Shown here: positions 1 to 7,898 of the stretch, one piece after another
How the letters are laid out: each line of letters begins with the position of its first letter
How positions within the stretch are numbered: position 1 is the first letter of the stretch
Assembly: GCA_002348045.1 (NCBI GenBank)
Contig: DDYO01000047.1
Coordinates: 1-16,409 of the forward strand
Source: Anaerolineales bacterium UBA2232
GTDB taxonomy: Bacteria; Chloroflexota; Anaerolineae; UBA2200
Length of the DNA: 16,409 nt
Reading direction: 5' to 3'
Position numbers and translations under genes: made by a program
The notes under the pieces: model-generated
The model's input: the letters and a program-made list of their open reading frames with translations, nothing else
What the model was told of the DNA's origin: nothing
Databases searched by the model: none

Positions 1-1397
1 GGGTCTCGGCTGCGGTCGACCTCATCCTGATATGGGTTGCTGTCGGCATCGCCTACTGGCTTCGCTACGATCTTCAACTCTTCCGCTCTGTTGACCCGGC
101 CAACAACGTACCTTTCTCAGTCTATCTCCCGATGGTTGCCTTGCTCACGGTCGTGCTCTTGCTGGCCAATCGGCGAGAAGGCGCCTACGACCTGCGACGA
201 GATCGCCCGTTCTTCGACGAGCTCTACGGCATCCTCAATGCCACCACCACCGCCATTATGTTGCTGGTGGTGCTGGTATTCTTCTACCGCCGGCTCTTCT
301 ACTCCCGGATCATCTTCATCTACGCTGGCATTCTGATCGTGTTCCTCTTGGGGGTTGCGCGGCTTGTGCGGGGGCTGATCGTGTCGCGCCTTCGGCAGGC
401 CGGAAACGGCGTGGACCGCACCCTCATCATAGGCGCCGGCGAGGCAGGCCGCACCGTCATGCGCAATCTCATCGCTCAGCCTGAGCTAGGCTATCGAGTG
501 GTGGGCTTTCTGGATGACGATCCGACAAAGGGCTTCACGGACATTGGCCCCTTCAAGGCTCTGGGCCCCATCGAAGGCCTGCCCGGAATCCTGACAGAGT
601 ACAAGATCGACCAGATTATCATCACGCTACCCTGGCAATATCATCGGAAGATCGTCCGGCTAGTCAACGAATCGGAGCAGGCGGGAATCCGGGCCCGGGT
701 CGTGCCAGACGTATACCAGCTGAGTCTCGGCGGCGTCGATGTCGAGTCGATCAATGGCATACCGCTCATCAGCATCAAACAGACCACTTTGCGGGGATTT
801 AATCAGGCGCTGAAGCGTGCCTTTGATCTTGTCGCAACCGTGATAGTGCTCATTCCACAGATTCCTATCTGGGGGATCGTTGCTCTGGCGATCAAGCTGG
901 ACACTCCTGGACCCGTGTTCTTCAGACAAGCTCGCGCCGGGAGACACGGCAACCCCTTCACAGTCTACAAGTTCCGCTCGATGCGCGTGGACGCAGAGGC
1001 CATGCTGGATCAGCTCAAGGATCGGAACGAAATTGCTGGCCCGATGTTCAAGATTCGCGATGATCCGCGGAGGACTCGTGTCGGGCGATTCATTCGGCGA
1101 TTCAGCATTGACGAGCTGCCACAGTTCATCAACGTCCTGCGCGGAGAAATGAGTCTGGTTGGTCCTCGGCCTGCACTTCTTGGCGAGGTCGCCCAGTATC
1201 AGGATTGGCACCGCAAGCGGCTCGCTGTGCGGCCGGGAATCTCAGGTCTGTGGCAGGTGAGCGGTCGCAGCGATCTCACTTTTGACGAGATGGTGCTTCT
1301 AGACATCTACTATGTGGAGAACTGGTCTCTGGCGTTGGACTTGCGCATCGCACTCAAGACGATCCCTGTGCTGGTTCTGGGCACAGGAGCCTACTAG
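1..1397 (+). CDS. Polyprenyl-phosphate sugar-1-phosphate transferase (WbaP/exopolysaccharide type), 5' end outside window
   Basis: This enzyme would move a sugar-1-phosphate from a nucleotide sugar to a polyprenyl phosphate in the inner membrane, the first step of exopolysaccharide or O-unit assembly. The reading frame is open from base 3 with no stop before 1397, and the in-frame ATG at 132 lies inside a membrane segment, so the true start is upstream of the window. Visible parts, in order: membrane helices ([45 protein letters not shown]); a Rossmann-like CoA-binding_3 domain beginning [11 protein letters not shown]; a last helix ([10 protein letters not shown]); and the catalytic bacterial sugar transferase domain with [31 protein letters not shown] and the terminal [14 protein letters not shown]. 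The donor sugar cannot be read from sequence. The next gene starts 30 bp downstream without a visible terminator. The family call is secure; the exact substrate is unknown. Confidence 0.93.
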   Translation, partial: VSAAVDLILIWVAVGIAYWLRYDLQLFRSVDPANNVPFSVYLPMVALLTVVLLLANRREGAYDLRRDRPFFDELYGILNATTTAIMLLVVLVFFYRRLFYSRIIFIYAGILIVFLLGVARLVRGLIVSRLRQAGNGVDRTLIIGAGEAGRTVMRNLIAQPELGYRVVGFLDDDPTKGFTDIGPFKALGPIEGLPGILTEYKIDQIIITLPWQYHRKIVRLVNESEQAGIRARVVPDVYQLSLGGVDVESINGIPLISIKQTTLRGFNQALKRAFDLVATVIVLIPQIPIWGIVALAIKLDTPGPVFFRQARAGRHGNPFTVYKFRSMRVDAEAMLDQLKDRNEIAGPMFKIRDDPRRTRVGRFIRRFSIDELPQFINVLRGEMSLVGPRPALLGEVAQYQDWHRKRLAVRPGISGLWQVSGRSDLTFDEMVLLDIYYVENWSLALDLRIALKTIPVLVLGTGAY

Positions 1398-1427
1398 TTC
1401 TGTGTTCACCGAAAGGAGTGACTGACG

Positions 1428-1985
1428 ATGATCAAAACCATGCTCAAAGCTGGAACGCAGTTCTATCCCAACCCGGCTATCCTGGCATCCTGCGGGCCTG
1501 TGGAGAAGCCCAACATTATCACCCTGGCCTGGGTGGGGACCCTCTGCTCTGCTCCGCCCATGCTGGGTATTGGAGTACGCCCCAGCCGCTATTCCCACGG
1601 GCTGATCAAGGCTTCGGGTGAGTTCGTGATCAATGTCCCTACGGCGGCTATGGTGCGCGTGACGGACTATTGCGGCCAGGTGAGCGGTCGTGACGTGGAC
1701 AAGTTCGCGACAACAGGACTCCGGGGCGAGCCCGCCACAGCAGTAAGCACTGTCGCCATTGTGGAGTGCCCCCTCAGTATCGAGTGTCGCGTCACTGAGG
1801 TCCTCACCCTGGGCAGCCATGACCTGTTCCTGGCCAAGGTTCTTGCCGTCCAGGCCAGCCCCGAGATTTTGGACAGCAAGGGCAACATCGACTTGGCCAA
1901 AGCTGATCCTCTTGCCTTTGGCAACAATCAGTACTGGAGCTTGGGTCAGCTGCTGGGGACATACGGCTATAGCGTCAGAGAGTAG
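1428..1985 (+). CDS. Flavin reductase family protein (flavoredoxin-like)
   Basis: This 185-residue protein belongs to the FMN-binding split-barrel flavin reductase-like family, whose members bind FMN and reduce flavins or act as flavoredoxins in the cytoplasm. The sequence shows the typical early substrate and flavin loop (CGPVEKPNIITLAWVGTLCS), the flavin-contact stretch VRPSRYSHGLIKASGEFVINVP, the mid-domain GSHDLFLAKVLAV and the closing aromatic segment YWSLGQLLGTYGYSVRE. The length fits the family. The ATG start has AAGGAG about ten bases upstream, and an in-frame second ATG five codons in is less well placed. It follows the sugar transferase by 30 bp, but no functional link is evident. 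The physiological electron donor and acceptor cannot be told from the sequence. Confidence 0.88.
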   Translation: MIKTMLKAGTQFYPNPAILASCGPVEKPNIITLAWVGTLCSAPPMLGIGVRPSRYSHGLIKASGEFVINVPTAAMVRVTDYCGQVSGRDVDKFATTGLRGEPATAVSTVAIVECPLSIECRVTEVLTLGSHDLFLAKVLAVQASPEILDSKGNIDLAKADPLAFGNNQYWSLGQLLGTYGYSVRE

Positions 1986-2050
1986 CGCTTGCTATTGGCG
2001 CGTCGGGAGGCAATGAACTGAGCCGGCTTTTCTCAAGGAGGAGGAGTAGC

Positions 2051-3088
2051 ATGGACTTGTATGGCAGGGACCTGATCACGACGCAAGAGTGGTCGAAGCA
2101 GGAGCTGGAAGCAACCCTTGATCTGGCTGCGCGGATGAAACGCGACCGATTCTCCGAACGTTACACGAGCCTACTGCGGCACAGAACCTTCTTCATGTTC
2201 TTCTACAATCCTTCTGTGCGCACTCGCCAGTCCTTTGAAGCCGCCGCAACCGAATTGGGCGGTCACGCCCAGTTTCTGGAACCGAAAGCCATGCGTCTCA
2301 AAACAGCGACCAGTGCTGGTGAGACCGTAGAGGATGCGGCCAAGGTCATGGATGGCTATGCCCATGGGTTGGGCATACGAATGCTGGAGGATGCGATCGG
2401 CGAGTACGGGCAGGGGGATGCCCTGTTGCGCGAGTATGCACATTGGTGCAAGATGCCGGTCATCTCGATGGCCCACGACAAGTTCCATCCATGTCAAGGC
2501 CTGGCGGAGATCATGGGCTGGACGGAGTGGCTTGGCAATGGGCCGGGGCAGAGGCTGGACCTTGAAAAGGTGCGTGGGAAAAAGCTCCTGGTGGTATGGG
2601 GCCACGGCGCGTTGGTCCGTTCGTGGAGCAGCGTGCAGGAAGCCTTGCTCATTGGCAGTAGGTTTGGCATGGATGTGACCCTTGCCCATCCCGAGGGATT
2701 CGATCTGGATCCTGCGGTCATATCCTGGACCCAGGAGAACTGTGCGGAGAACGGGCGAACATTTGCCCATACCCACGATTTGAAGCAGGCCTACGAGGGA
2801 GCCCATATCGTGTACTCCCGTCACTGGATGACTCCGCGAGCGTATCAGAATGGAGAGCTCGTGAAGAAGCCAGAGATCGAGCTGGCGCTCGGCTATCCCC
2901 AGTGGATTTGCGATTCCGAAAAGATGAAGTGGACAGACAATGCGATCTTTGCCCATCCCATGCCGGTTGACCGGGGACATGAGGTAACCGACGAGGTCGC
3001 ATCGGGTCCCCGTTCCTGTATCTATACGGTGGCGGAGAACCGACTGCACGTGCAAAAGGCCATCATGGCGATGACCATGGCCAGTTGA
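2051..3088 (+). CDS. Carbamoyltransferase of the acetylornithine carbamoyltransferase/YgeW (knotted) group
   Basis: This 345-residue aspartate/ornithine carbamoyltransferase-family enzyme would transfer a carbamoyl group from carbamoyl phosphate to an amine. The carbamoyl-phosphate motif SVRTR is at residues 55-59 and HPCQ at 146-149. The overall pattern follows N-acetylornithine carbamoyltransferase and E. coli YgeW: TTQEWSKQELEATL at the start, RFGMDVTLAHPEG near 204-216 and AENRLHVQKAIMA near the end. The loop at 183-200 (WGHGALVRSWSSVQEALL) is longer than the DxxNN loop of ordinary ornithine and aspartate enzymes, matching the knotted subgroup, but lacks that subgroup's prolines. The amine-substrate motif is HPMP (302-305), not HCLP, and is followed by VDRGHEVTDEVASGPRS, which recalls the HPGP...RG...E segment of aspartate carbamoyltransferase. 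A strong AAGGAGGAGGAG ribosome site precedes the ATG. The next gene is an M20 hydrolase. The substrate is not assigned; ornithine, acetylornithine and ureido-diamino acids are all possible. Confidence 0.88.
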   Translation: MDLYGRDLITTQEWSKQELEATLDLAARMKRDRFSERYTSLLRHRTFFMFFYNPSVRTRQSFEAAATELGGHAQFLEPKAMRLKTATSAGETVEDAAKVMDGYAHGLGIRMLEDAIGEYGQGDALLREYAHWCKMPVISMAHDKFHPCQGLAEIMGWTEWLGNGPGQRLDLEKVRGKKLLVVWGHGALVRSWSSVQEALLIGSRFGMDVTLAHPEGFDLDPAVISWTQENCAENGRTFAHTHDLKQAYEGAHIVYSRHWMTPRAYQNGELVKKPEIELALGYPQWICDSEKMKWTDNAIFAHPMPVDRGHEVTDEVASGPRSCIYTVAENRLHVQKAIMAMTMAS

Positions 3089-3110
3089 GGCAGAACTTGG
3101 GATAACGCCT

Positions 3111-3135
3111 GCAACCTGGGCCGACCACGGGTTGC
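3111..3135 (+). terminator. Weak hairpin after the carbamoyltransferase gene, no U-run
   Basis: GCAACC-TGG pairs with CCA-cg-GGTTGC (nine pairs, a two-base bulge, a five-base loop) 22 bases after the carbamoyltransferase stop. It is followed by CGCTTGTTCTG, so a true U-tract is missing. It may pause or attenuate transcription between the carbamoyltransferase and M20 genes, but could equally be chance. Confidence 0.25.
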
Positions 3136-3206
3136 CGCTTGTTCTGCAATTGTGGCGATCTATTACTGAACCATCGGCTGACGTGAACCTGATTCCGCTA
3201 CCCGGT

Positions 3207-3232
3207 CCCTTGTGGGTGCCTGAACACAGGGG
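3207..3232 (+). other. Hairpin in the leader of the M20 hydrolase gene
   Basis: CCCTTGTG and CACAGGGG form eight pairs, one of them G-U, around a ten-base loop. The structure ends 36 bases before the AGGAGG ribosome site of the M20 gene. There is no U-run, so it is not an intrinsic terminator. Its position would allow an effect on translation or mRNA stability, but nothing else supports a function. Confidence 0.25.
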
Positions 3233-3268
3233 GTGCTGGCTGGCGCGATCGGTTTTCGCGAGCATCAC

Positions 3269-3274
3269 AGGAGG
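3269..3274 (+). promoter_or_regulatory. Ribosome binding site that fixes a TTG start
   Basis: A perfect AGGAGG ends six bases before the TTG at 3281, which is in frame with the M20 hydrolase and gives an N-terminus (VEQRTHDEDLIRLAQ) typical of that family. The GTG at 3233, the more upstream in-frame choice, has no such site and would add sixteen unconserved-looking residues. Confidence 0.8.
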
Positions 3275-3280
3275 CATGCA

Positions 3281-4477
3281 TTGGTAGAACAGCGCACTCA
3301 CGATGAGGATCTCATTCGTCTGGCGCAAGCCTTGATCCAGATTCCCAGCCCGACAGGGCAGGAACGGGCCATTGCCGAGTACATCCGGTCTTTCCTTGCG
3401 GGCGTGGGCTTTGAGGCTATGGTCAATGAGCGCGAGACGGTGATAGGGATTCTGCGCAACGGGGATGGGCCGGTGATTGTCCTGGATGCGCACATCGACA
3501 CGGTCGAGGCCGATGCCAGCGAGTGGACCTATCCTCCCGACTCAGGGGTGGTGGTCGATGGCATGATCTATGGCCGTGGAGCCAGCGATATGAAGGGCGC
3601 CCTGGCAGCGATGCTCCATGCAGCCAGAAGGCTGGCGGAAGACCGCCGATCGTGGCGTGGGACCCTGATTATCAGCGGAACCAGTTGGGAAGAATTCTTT
3701 GAAGGACATACCCTGGGCAAAGCGTTGGAGGAGCTATCCCTACGTGGGATACATCCGGATTATGTCATTATCGGCGAGGCTTCTGAGCTCAATATCAAAC
3801 GAGGCCAGCGAGGACGAACCCGTGTCTACTGCGACGTCAAGGGGCGCGCTGCCCACTCGGCGCATCCGGAAGAGGGGATCAATGCCGTCTACCAGGCGCT
3901 TGTCCTGATCGAAGGAGTCCGAGCCCTCTCCCTTCCCCAGGACGATTTCCTGGGTGACGGCATCGTAGCCTTGATCGGCATGCATTCTTTGCCACAACCA
4001 GTTGACTCGGTCATTCCGTATCAGTGCCGGGTGTCCTACGATCTGCGATTGCTGCCAGGGGAGACAAAGGATTCAGTGCTGAGCCGGTTCCAGACGGTGA
4101 TCAAGGGGATAAGCCAGTCGGACCCGGCGTGGAGCGCTGAGGTATCCATCGCTGCTGGCGAATTGCTCAAGGTGGATGGAACGCATGAAATCGTCGAGGC
4201 GTTCCCGCTGGCTTGGAAGATACCTGAGGATCACCCATTGGTGGTGAAGGCTCTGGAGGCGACACGCTCAGTGGGGCTGAAGCCTGTGGTTACCAAGTAC
4301 GACTTTTGCACCAACGGGAGCTACTCAGCTGGAGTGGCCGGCATTCCCACCATCGGTTTTGGTCCCGGTAAGGAGACAACCGCACACATCGTAGACGAGT
4401 ATGTTGAGATTGCACAATTAGTGAAGGCGTGCGAAGGGTATGTGGCTATTGTGCAACATCTGAGCGGCGACAGGTAG
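3281..4477 (+). CDS. M20 family metallo-amidohydrolase (YgeY/ArgE/DapE-like)
   Basis: This 398-residue zinc-dependent M20 hydrolase would remove an acyl or carbamoyl group from an amino acid derivative in the cytoplasm. Visible family features are IPSPTGQE (21-28), the first metal motif DAHIDTV (H71, D73), the bridging aspartate in GRGASDMKG (D103), the catalytic glutamate pair in GTSWEEFFEG (E137-E138), the ligand glutamate in GEAS (E166), the lid-domain histidine in KGRAAHSAHPEEG (about 192-195) and the last ligand histidine at about 369. The segments RGQRGRTRV, WKIPEDHPLVVKALEA and CTNGSYSAGVAGIPTIGFGPGKE resemble E. coli YgeY more than classical ArgE. The TTG start is chosen from the AGGAGG six bases upstream. 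It lies 192 bp after a carbamoyltransferase gene, as ygeY lies near ygeW and as an acetylcitrulline deacetylase gene lies near argF' in Xanthomonas. The dGTPase gene follows after 26 bp. The exact substrate is unknown. Confidence 0.88.
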   Translation: MVEQRTHDEDLIRLAQALIQIPSPTGQERAIAEYIRSFLAGVGFEAMVNERETVIGILRNGDGPVIVLDAHIDTVEADASEWTYPPDSGVVVDGMIYGRGASDMKGALAAMLHAARRLAEDRRSWRGTLIISGTSWEEFFEGHTLGKALEELSLRGIHPDYVIIGEASELNIKRGQRGRTRVYCDVKGRAAHSAHPEEGINAVYQALVLIEGVRALSLPQDDFLGDGIVALIGMHSLPQPVDSVIPYQCRVSYDLRLLPGETKDSVLSRFQTVIKGISQSDPAWSAEVSIAAGELLKVDGTHEIVEAFPLAWKIPEDHPLVVKALEATRSVGLKPVVTKYDFCTNGSYSAGVAGIPTIGFGPGKETTAHIVDEYVEIAQLVKACEGYVAIVQHLSGDR

Positions 4478-4503
4478 GGTTCGGACAAGGGGGTGCAGCG
4501 CCG

Positions 4504-5652
4504 ATGTTGACCAGAGAACTGCTGGAGGAGCGCGAGGTGCAGTGCCTGGCGCCGTTTGCGGTAAGGAGCCGGGACTCACGGGGGAGGGTACACCCGGAGA
4601 AGGAACATCCGTACCGCACTGCATTCCAGAGAGATCGTGACCGGATCATCCATACGACGGCCTTTCGCCGGCTGGAGTACAAGACACAGGTCTTTGTGAA
4701 CTATGAAGGCGACTATTACCGGACGCGGCTTACTCACACCATCGAGACTGCGCAGATTGGCCGCACCCTGGCCCGTGCTTTGGGCCTCAATGAGGACTTG
4801 ACCGAGGCCATCTCCCTGGCCCACGACCTGGGCCACACGCCCTTTGGTCACTCGGGCGAAGCGGCCTTGCACGACGTGATGCAAGAGCACGGGGGTTTCA
4901 ACCACAACTGTCACAGCCTGCGCATCGTGGAGGTGTTGGAGACGCGCTACCCAGGCTTCAATGGGTTGAACCTTACCTGGGAGGTGCTCGAAGGAATCGT
5001 CAAACACACCACGGATTACGATTCCAGCGATGCCAGGGACTATGAGCCGGACAAGAGGGCGACGTTGGAGGGTCAGCTGGTCAACGTTGCCGACGAGATC
5101 GCGTACACGACCCACGACCTGGATGATGGCTTGCGATCCGGCTATATCAGCAGCGACGACCTAAAGGACGTCCGCATCTGGACCGATACCCTTCGCGCAT
5201 TGAGGGTGAAGAGCGGGGAGCTAGACGAAATGGCCCGGCATCGCGCCATCCGTCACTTGATCAATGTCAAGGTGACCGATATCTTGCAGATGGTCACCCA
5301 AAGGCTCCAAGACCTGGACATCCGCAGTGTGGATGATGCGCGCAGCACACCGCACAATCTGGTCGGCTTTTCTCTGGAGATGCACAACCTCAACCGACAG
5401 CTGAAGGACTTTTTGCTGCAGCGGCTCTACCGGCATTACACGGTGATGCGCATGCAGGTCAAAGCGCAGCGGTTGGTGCGCGAGCTCTTTGAGGCTTACA
5501 TGAAAGAGCCACGACAACTGCCCACGGAGGTACAGTCGCGTTTTGATCATGATGGGCCGGCCCGCGTAATCTGTGACTATATCGCAGGGATGACGGACCG
5601 GTTTGCCATCCAGGAGCACCTGAAGCTGTTTGATCCTGCGACGCGTGGTTGA
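4504..5652 (+). CDS. dgt: dGTPase-like HD-domain triphosphohydrolase
   Basis: This 382-residue protein is a deoxyguanosinetriphosphate triphosphohydrolase-like HD enzyme, which splits dNTPs to the nucleoside and tripolyphosphate and so shapes the dNTP pool. The metal-binding HD residues are visible: H78 in TRLTHTIE, H107-D108 in SLAHDLGHTPFGHSGE, and D197 in VNVADEIAYTTHDLDDG. The N-terminal RDRDRIIHTTAFRRLEYKTQVF is highly typical, and the length matches the shorter dGTPase-like-2 group. An in-frame ATG at 4429 overlaps the M20 gene and would add 25 residues of unlikely composition. The ATG at 4504 has a G-rich site (AAGGGGGTG) about eight to ten bases upstream and gives the normal N-terminus. 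It is probably co-transcribed with the M20 gene. It faces the MFS gene with only 17 bp between the two stops and no visible terminator. Confidence 0.92.
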   Translation: MLTRELLEEREVQCLAPFAVRSRDSRGRVHPEKEHPYRTAFQRDRDRIIHTTAFRRLEYKTQVFVNYEGDYYRTRLTHTIETAQIGRTLARALGLNEDLTEAISLAHDLGHTPFGHSGEAALHDVMQEHGGFNHNCHSLRIVEVLETRYPGFNGLNLTWEVLEGIVKHTTDYDSSDARDYEPDKRATLEGQLVNVADEIAYTTHDLDDGLRSGYISSDDLKDVRIWTDTLRALRVKSGELDEMARHRAIRHLINVKVTDILQMVTQRLQDLDIRSVDDARSTPHNLVGFSLEMHNLNRQLKDFLLQRLYRHYTVMRMQVKAQRLVRELFEAYMKEPRQLPTEVQSRFDHDGPARVICDYIAGMTDRFAIQEHLKLFDPATRG

Positions 5653-5669
5653 CAAGCAGGCTCCACTGG

Positions 5670-6965
5670 TCATGTGAACACGTCACAGTCTGGCAGGATG
5701 GTCTCCAGGTTGCGAATTGGCTGCTGCCCAAAAACGATTGCAGTAGAGCTCAAGATCAACCCCCCGGTCATCAGAAGCAACAGGCTGATGCCAGCCTGTG
5801 AGCCGGCCATTAGCCAATGGCGGGCCCAGGTTCCTGTTGAAACCGGATTCAGTACGCGGTCCACCAAGGGGCCTGTCAACAAGAATGAAGCCGTCGACCC
5901 CACGAGGAAGAACTGCTCCAGGGCGGCAAAGGCGCGGCCTTGCAGCCTCGGTGGGGTTTTGGTCTGAACGATCGACCGGAAGAGAGCGTTGCTGACGGGC
6001 AAGGGCACCATGAGAAGGAACAGGGAGAGCCCCAAAGACATGGTGGTTCGCGCCAAACCGTAGAAGATGAACATGACGCCAGTGAAAAGCATCCCCAGAG
6101 CAATAACCTTGGTCCTCGGGCGAAGCGCGCCGACCGTCACCACCAGTAGACTTCCAAGCAGGGCGCCCAGGCTCATCAGGCTCATAACCCATCCGGCCTG
6201 CTGCTCATCCCCAGTGATGGCAATTGCGTAAGGAAGGGCGAGCTCCAAGGGCCCGTTCAGCGCAAACCACATCCAGCCCTGATAGAGGACGAATTGCAGG
6301 ATGACGGGCCTTTGGCGGAAGTAGGCAAACCCCTCCCGCAATTCGTCCACCCATCCTGGGTGGCCAGGCTGGCCGTTCCGTGCACTTGGTAGGCGGGGGA
6401 TAGGCAGCGAGGCCGCAACAAGGGAGGCTAGTACAAAAGTGCCCAGGTCGAGGGCGATGATTGTACCGATCCCTGTTGCTGAATACAGCATGCCCGCTAG
6501 CGCTGGTGCCAGAATGCTGGCCAGCGGAAAGGGGAGTTCCAGGAGCCCGTTGGCCCGGTCACGCTGGCGGTCAGGGATGAGCTCACTGACAGTGGCGTAG
6601 AGGGCAGGTCCCTGAAAGACAGCGAACGTGCCCTGCAGGAAAGCCACGGCGTACAGGTGCCACAGAACGGTAGCTCCGGCGCGGAAGCCCACCAGCAGGA
6701 GCAGGCTGCCCAGAGCCTGGCCCGCGTCGGACAGGGCCATGGTCAGTCTGCGGTCCCAACGATCCACCCATACTCCTGCCAGCGCCCCAGCTACCATACC
6801 CGGGGCCTCGCGGAAGAAGACGATGAGGAGCAGGGGTGATGTCAGACCCGTCTGGCGGTATATCCAAATGCCCAGGGCGACAGCAGTCATGCGGCTGCCG
6901 ATGAGGGACAAGGTCTGCGTGACCAGCAGTGTGTAGAAGCAAAACAAACGGGAGCATTGTTTCAT
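5670..6965 (-). CDS. MFS transporter, probable drug/siderophore exporter (EntS/MefA-like)
   Basis: This 431-residue integral membrane protein of the major facilitator superfamily would export small molecules using the proton gradient. Many hydrophobic helices are visible from residue 8 onward. The cytoplasmic loop 2-3 motif A appears as GALAGVWVDRWDRR (60-73), and PDRQRDRANGL (about 131-141) is typical of the MFS_3 group that includes enterobactin and macrolide exporters. The ATG at 6965 gives an N-terminus that runs straight into helix 1 and has AAGGGAG about twelve bases upstream. A TTG at 7067 that overlaps the stop of the preceding gene would add 34 proline- and arginine-rich residues and is rejected. 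It probably follows the 226-residue protein gene in one transcript, 98 bp apart. The substrate is unknown. Confidence 0.88.
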   Translation of the reverse strand: MKQCSRLFCFYTLLVTQTLSLIGSRMTAVALGIWIYRQTGLTSPLLLIVFFREAPGMVAGALAGVWVDRWDRRLTMALSDAGQALGSLLLLVGFRAGATVLWHLYAVAFLQGTFAVFQGPALYATVSELIPDRQRDRANGLLELPFPLASILAPALAGMLYSATGIGTIIALDLGTFVLASLVAASLPIPRLPSARNGQPGHPGWVDELREGFAYFRQRPVILQFVLYQGWMWFALNGPLELALPYAIAITGDEQQAGWVMSLMSLGALLGSLLVVTVGALRPRTKVIALGMLFTGVMFIFYGLARTTMSLGLSLFLLMVPLPVSNALFRSIVQTKTPPRLQGRAFAALEQFFLVGSTASFLLTGPLVDRVLNPVSTGTWARHWLMAGSQAGISLLLLMTGGLILSSTAIVFGQQPIRNLETILPDCDVFT

Positions 6966-7063
6966 CGCTGCGTGGGTCTCCCTTGGGAAGAGATGGCCGG
7001 CTCTGCCTTGCGGGCCTGAAGTGGTTGTGAGGGCGCGCGGAGGGCTCCATCCAGCGCAGCGTC

Positions 7064-7744
7064 TCAACCCCGCAGCTGTTCCAGGATGGTACGCGACACT
7101 CCATGCCTTTCCAAGAGATGCAAATCGGCCAGTTGTCGCTTTAACTCGTTCTGTACCCCGGGCTGCATGTGTTCCCTAGCCCACGGTGTTGGCTCAGCTG
7201 CATCGGGGGACCATTCATAGTCCTTATAGTCCAGTTGTAGTCTCTCCGCTGACAGCCGGAGCGCAGAGTCGATGCACCGGGCGGCTGCGTGAAGGGCGGG
7301 ATCTACATGGCCGCTGACGAAACACTCGGCGGCGAAAATGCTCGCCGCCGCTGCGTCCTCGTCAGCATCTTGCGGCCCACCCGGTTCAGCAGTGGGAAAG
7401 TATGGGCCCCGGTAGAAGGCTTCCAGCGCCTGTGACGCCCGCTGCAGGCCTGTGTGCTGGATTCCAGCCAACGTCAGCCACATCGCATCCAGAACGGGCC
7501 GCCAACTCTGGGTGAACATGCGCTGCTCACCTGCTGGCAGGCTTTCATGGTACTGCATGAGAGACTCAGCCCTTGCCAACGCAAAGGCCTTGCGTGCTAT
7601 CGGGGGAAGGGCAGCAAGATGCTCTTTGACCTGCCGGGCTACGTCTCCGGAGAACAGGTAGCCTCGACGTCGAAGTTGTTCTCCAGCAAGGTCACCCTCT
7701 GTCGGGTACTGACGTTTGTATTCGGAGATAAATCGTGGGCACAC
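7064..7744 (-). CDS. Uncharacterised 226-residue soluble protein (possibly DUF416/YjaG-like)
   Basis: I do not recognise this protein with certainty. It is soluble, mostly helical and without a signal peptide. Visible segments are LAALPPIARKAFALARAESLMQ (about 45-66), a long central alanine-rich helix region with the acidic run DADEDAAAASIFAAE (about 125-139), and a C-terminal VQNELKRQLADLHLLERHGV. The FALA.AE start of the first helix and the Q.ELKRQLADLHLLE end recall the DUF416/YjaG family, but this similarity is weak by eye and should be treated as a hint. The start is the GTG at 7744; the nearest purine-rich stretch is GGGGA about ten bases upstream, and the frame stays open further upstream without an ATG. 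It lies between a two-pass membrane protein gene and the MFS gene, all on the same strand. Confidence 0.62.
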   Translation of the reverse strand: MCPRFISEYKRQYPTEGDLAGEQLRRRGYLFSGDVARQVKEHLAALPPIARKAFALARAESLMQYHESLPAGEQRMFTQSWRPVLDAMWLTLAGIQHTGLQRASQALEAFYRGPYFPTAEPGGPQDADEDAAAASIFAAECFVSGHVDPALHAAARCIDSALRLSAERLQLDYKDYEWSPDAAEPTPWAREHMQPGVQNELKRQLADLHLLERHGVSRTILEQLRG

Positions 7745-7898
7745 AGGTGTCCGATCCCCGGGCCACGCTGACCCGGTTAGTGGGCACGGCGCATTCCGGA
7801 GCCGACTGACTACCCTGAGGCTAGTAAATGGAGAGATTAGAGCGGAGCCGGAATCACCCAGCCCAGCTCGGAAAACCGGCGCATTCTCTCGGGTACGT
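7745..7898. other. Gene-free 154-bp spacer with short repeats
   Basis: No gene or clear promoter is visible between two minus-strand genes. GGCGCATTC occurs as a direct repeat at 7788-7796 and 7878-7886. ATTCCGG near 7793 and CCGGAAT near 7849 could pair across a loop of about fifty bases. Nothing ties these to a known element. Confidence 0.4.

Noticed and set aside
2171..3493. A 440-codon open frame on the minus strand
   Set aside because: It lies opposite the carbamoyltransferase and M20 genes, both of which show family motifs. The antisense translation is rich in His, Arg and Pro with no recognisable domain.
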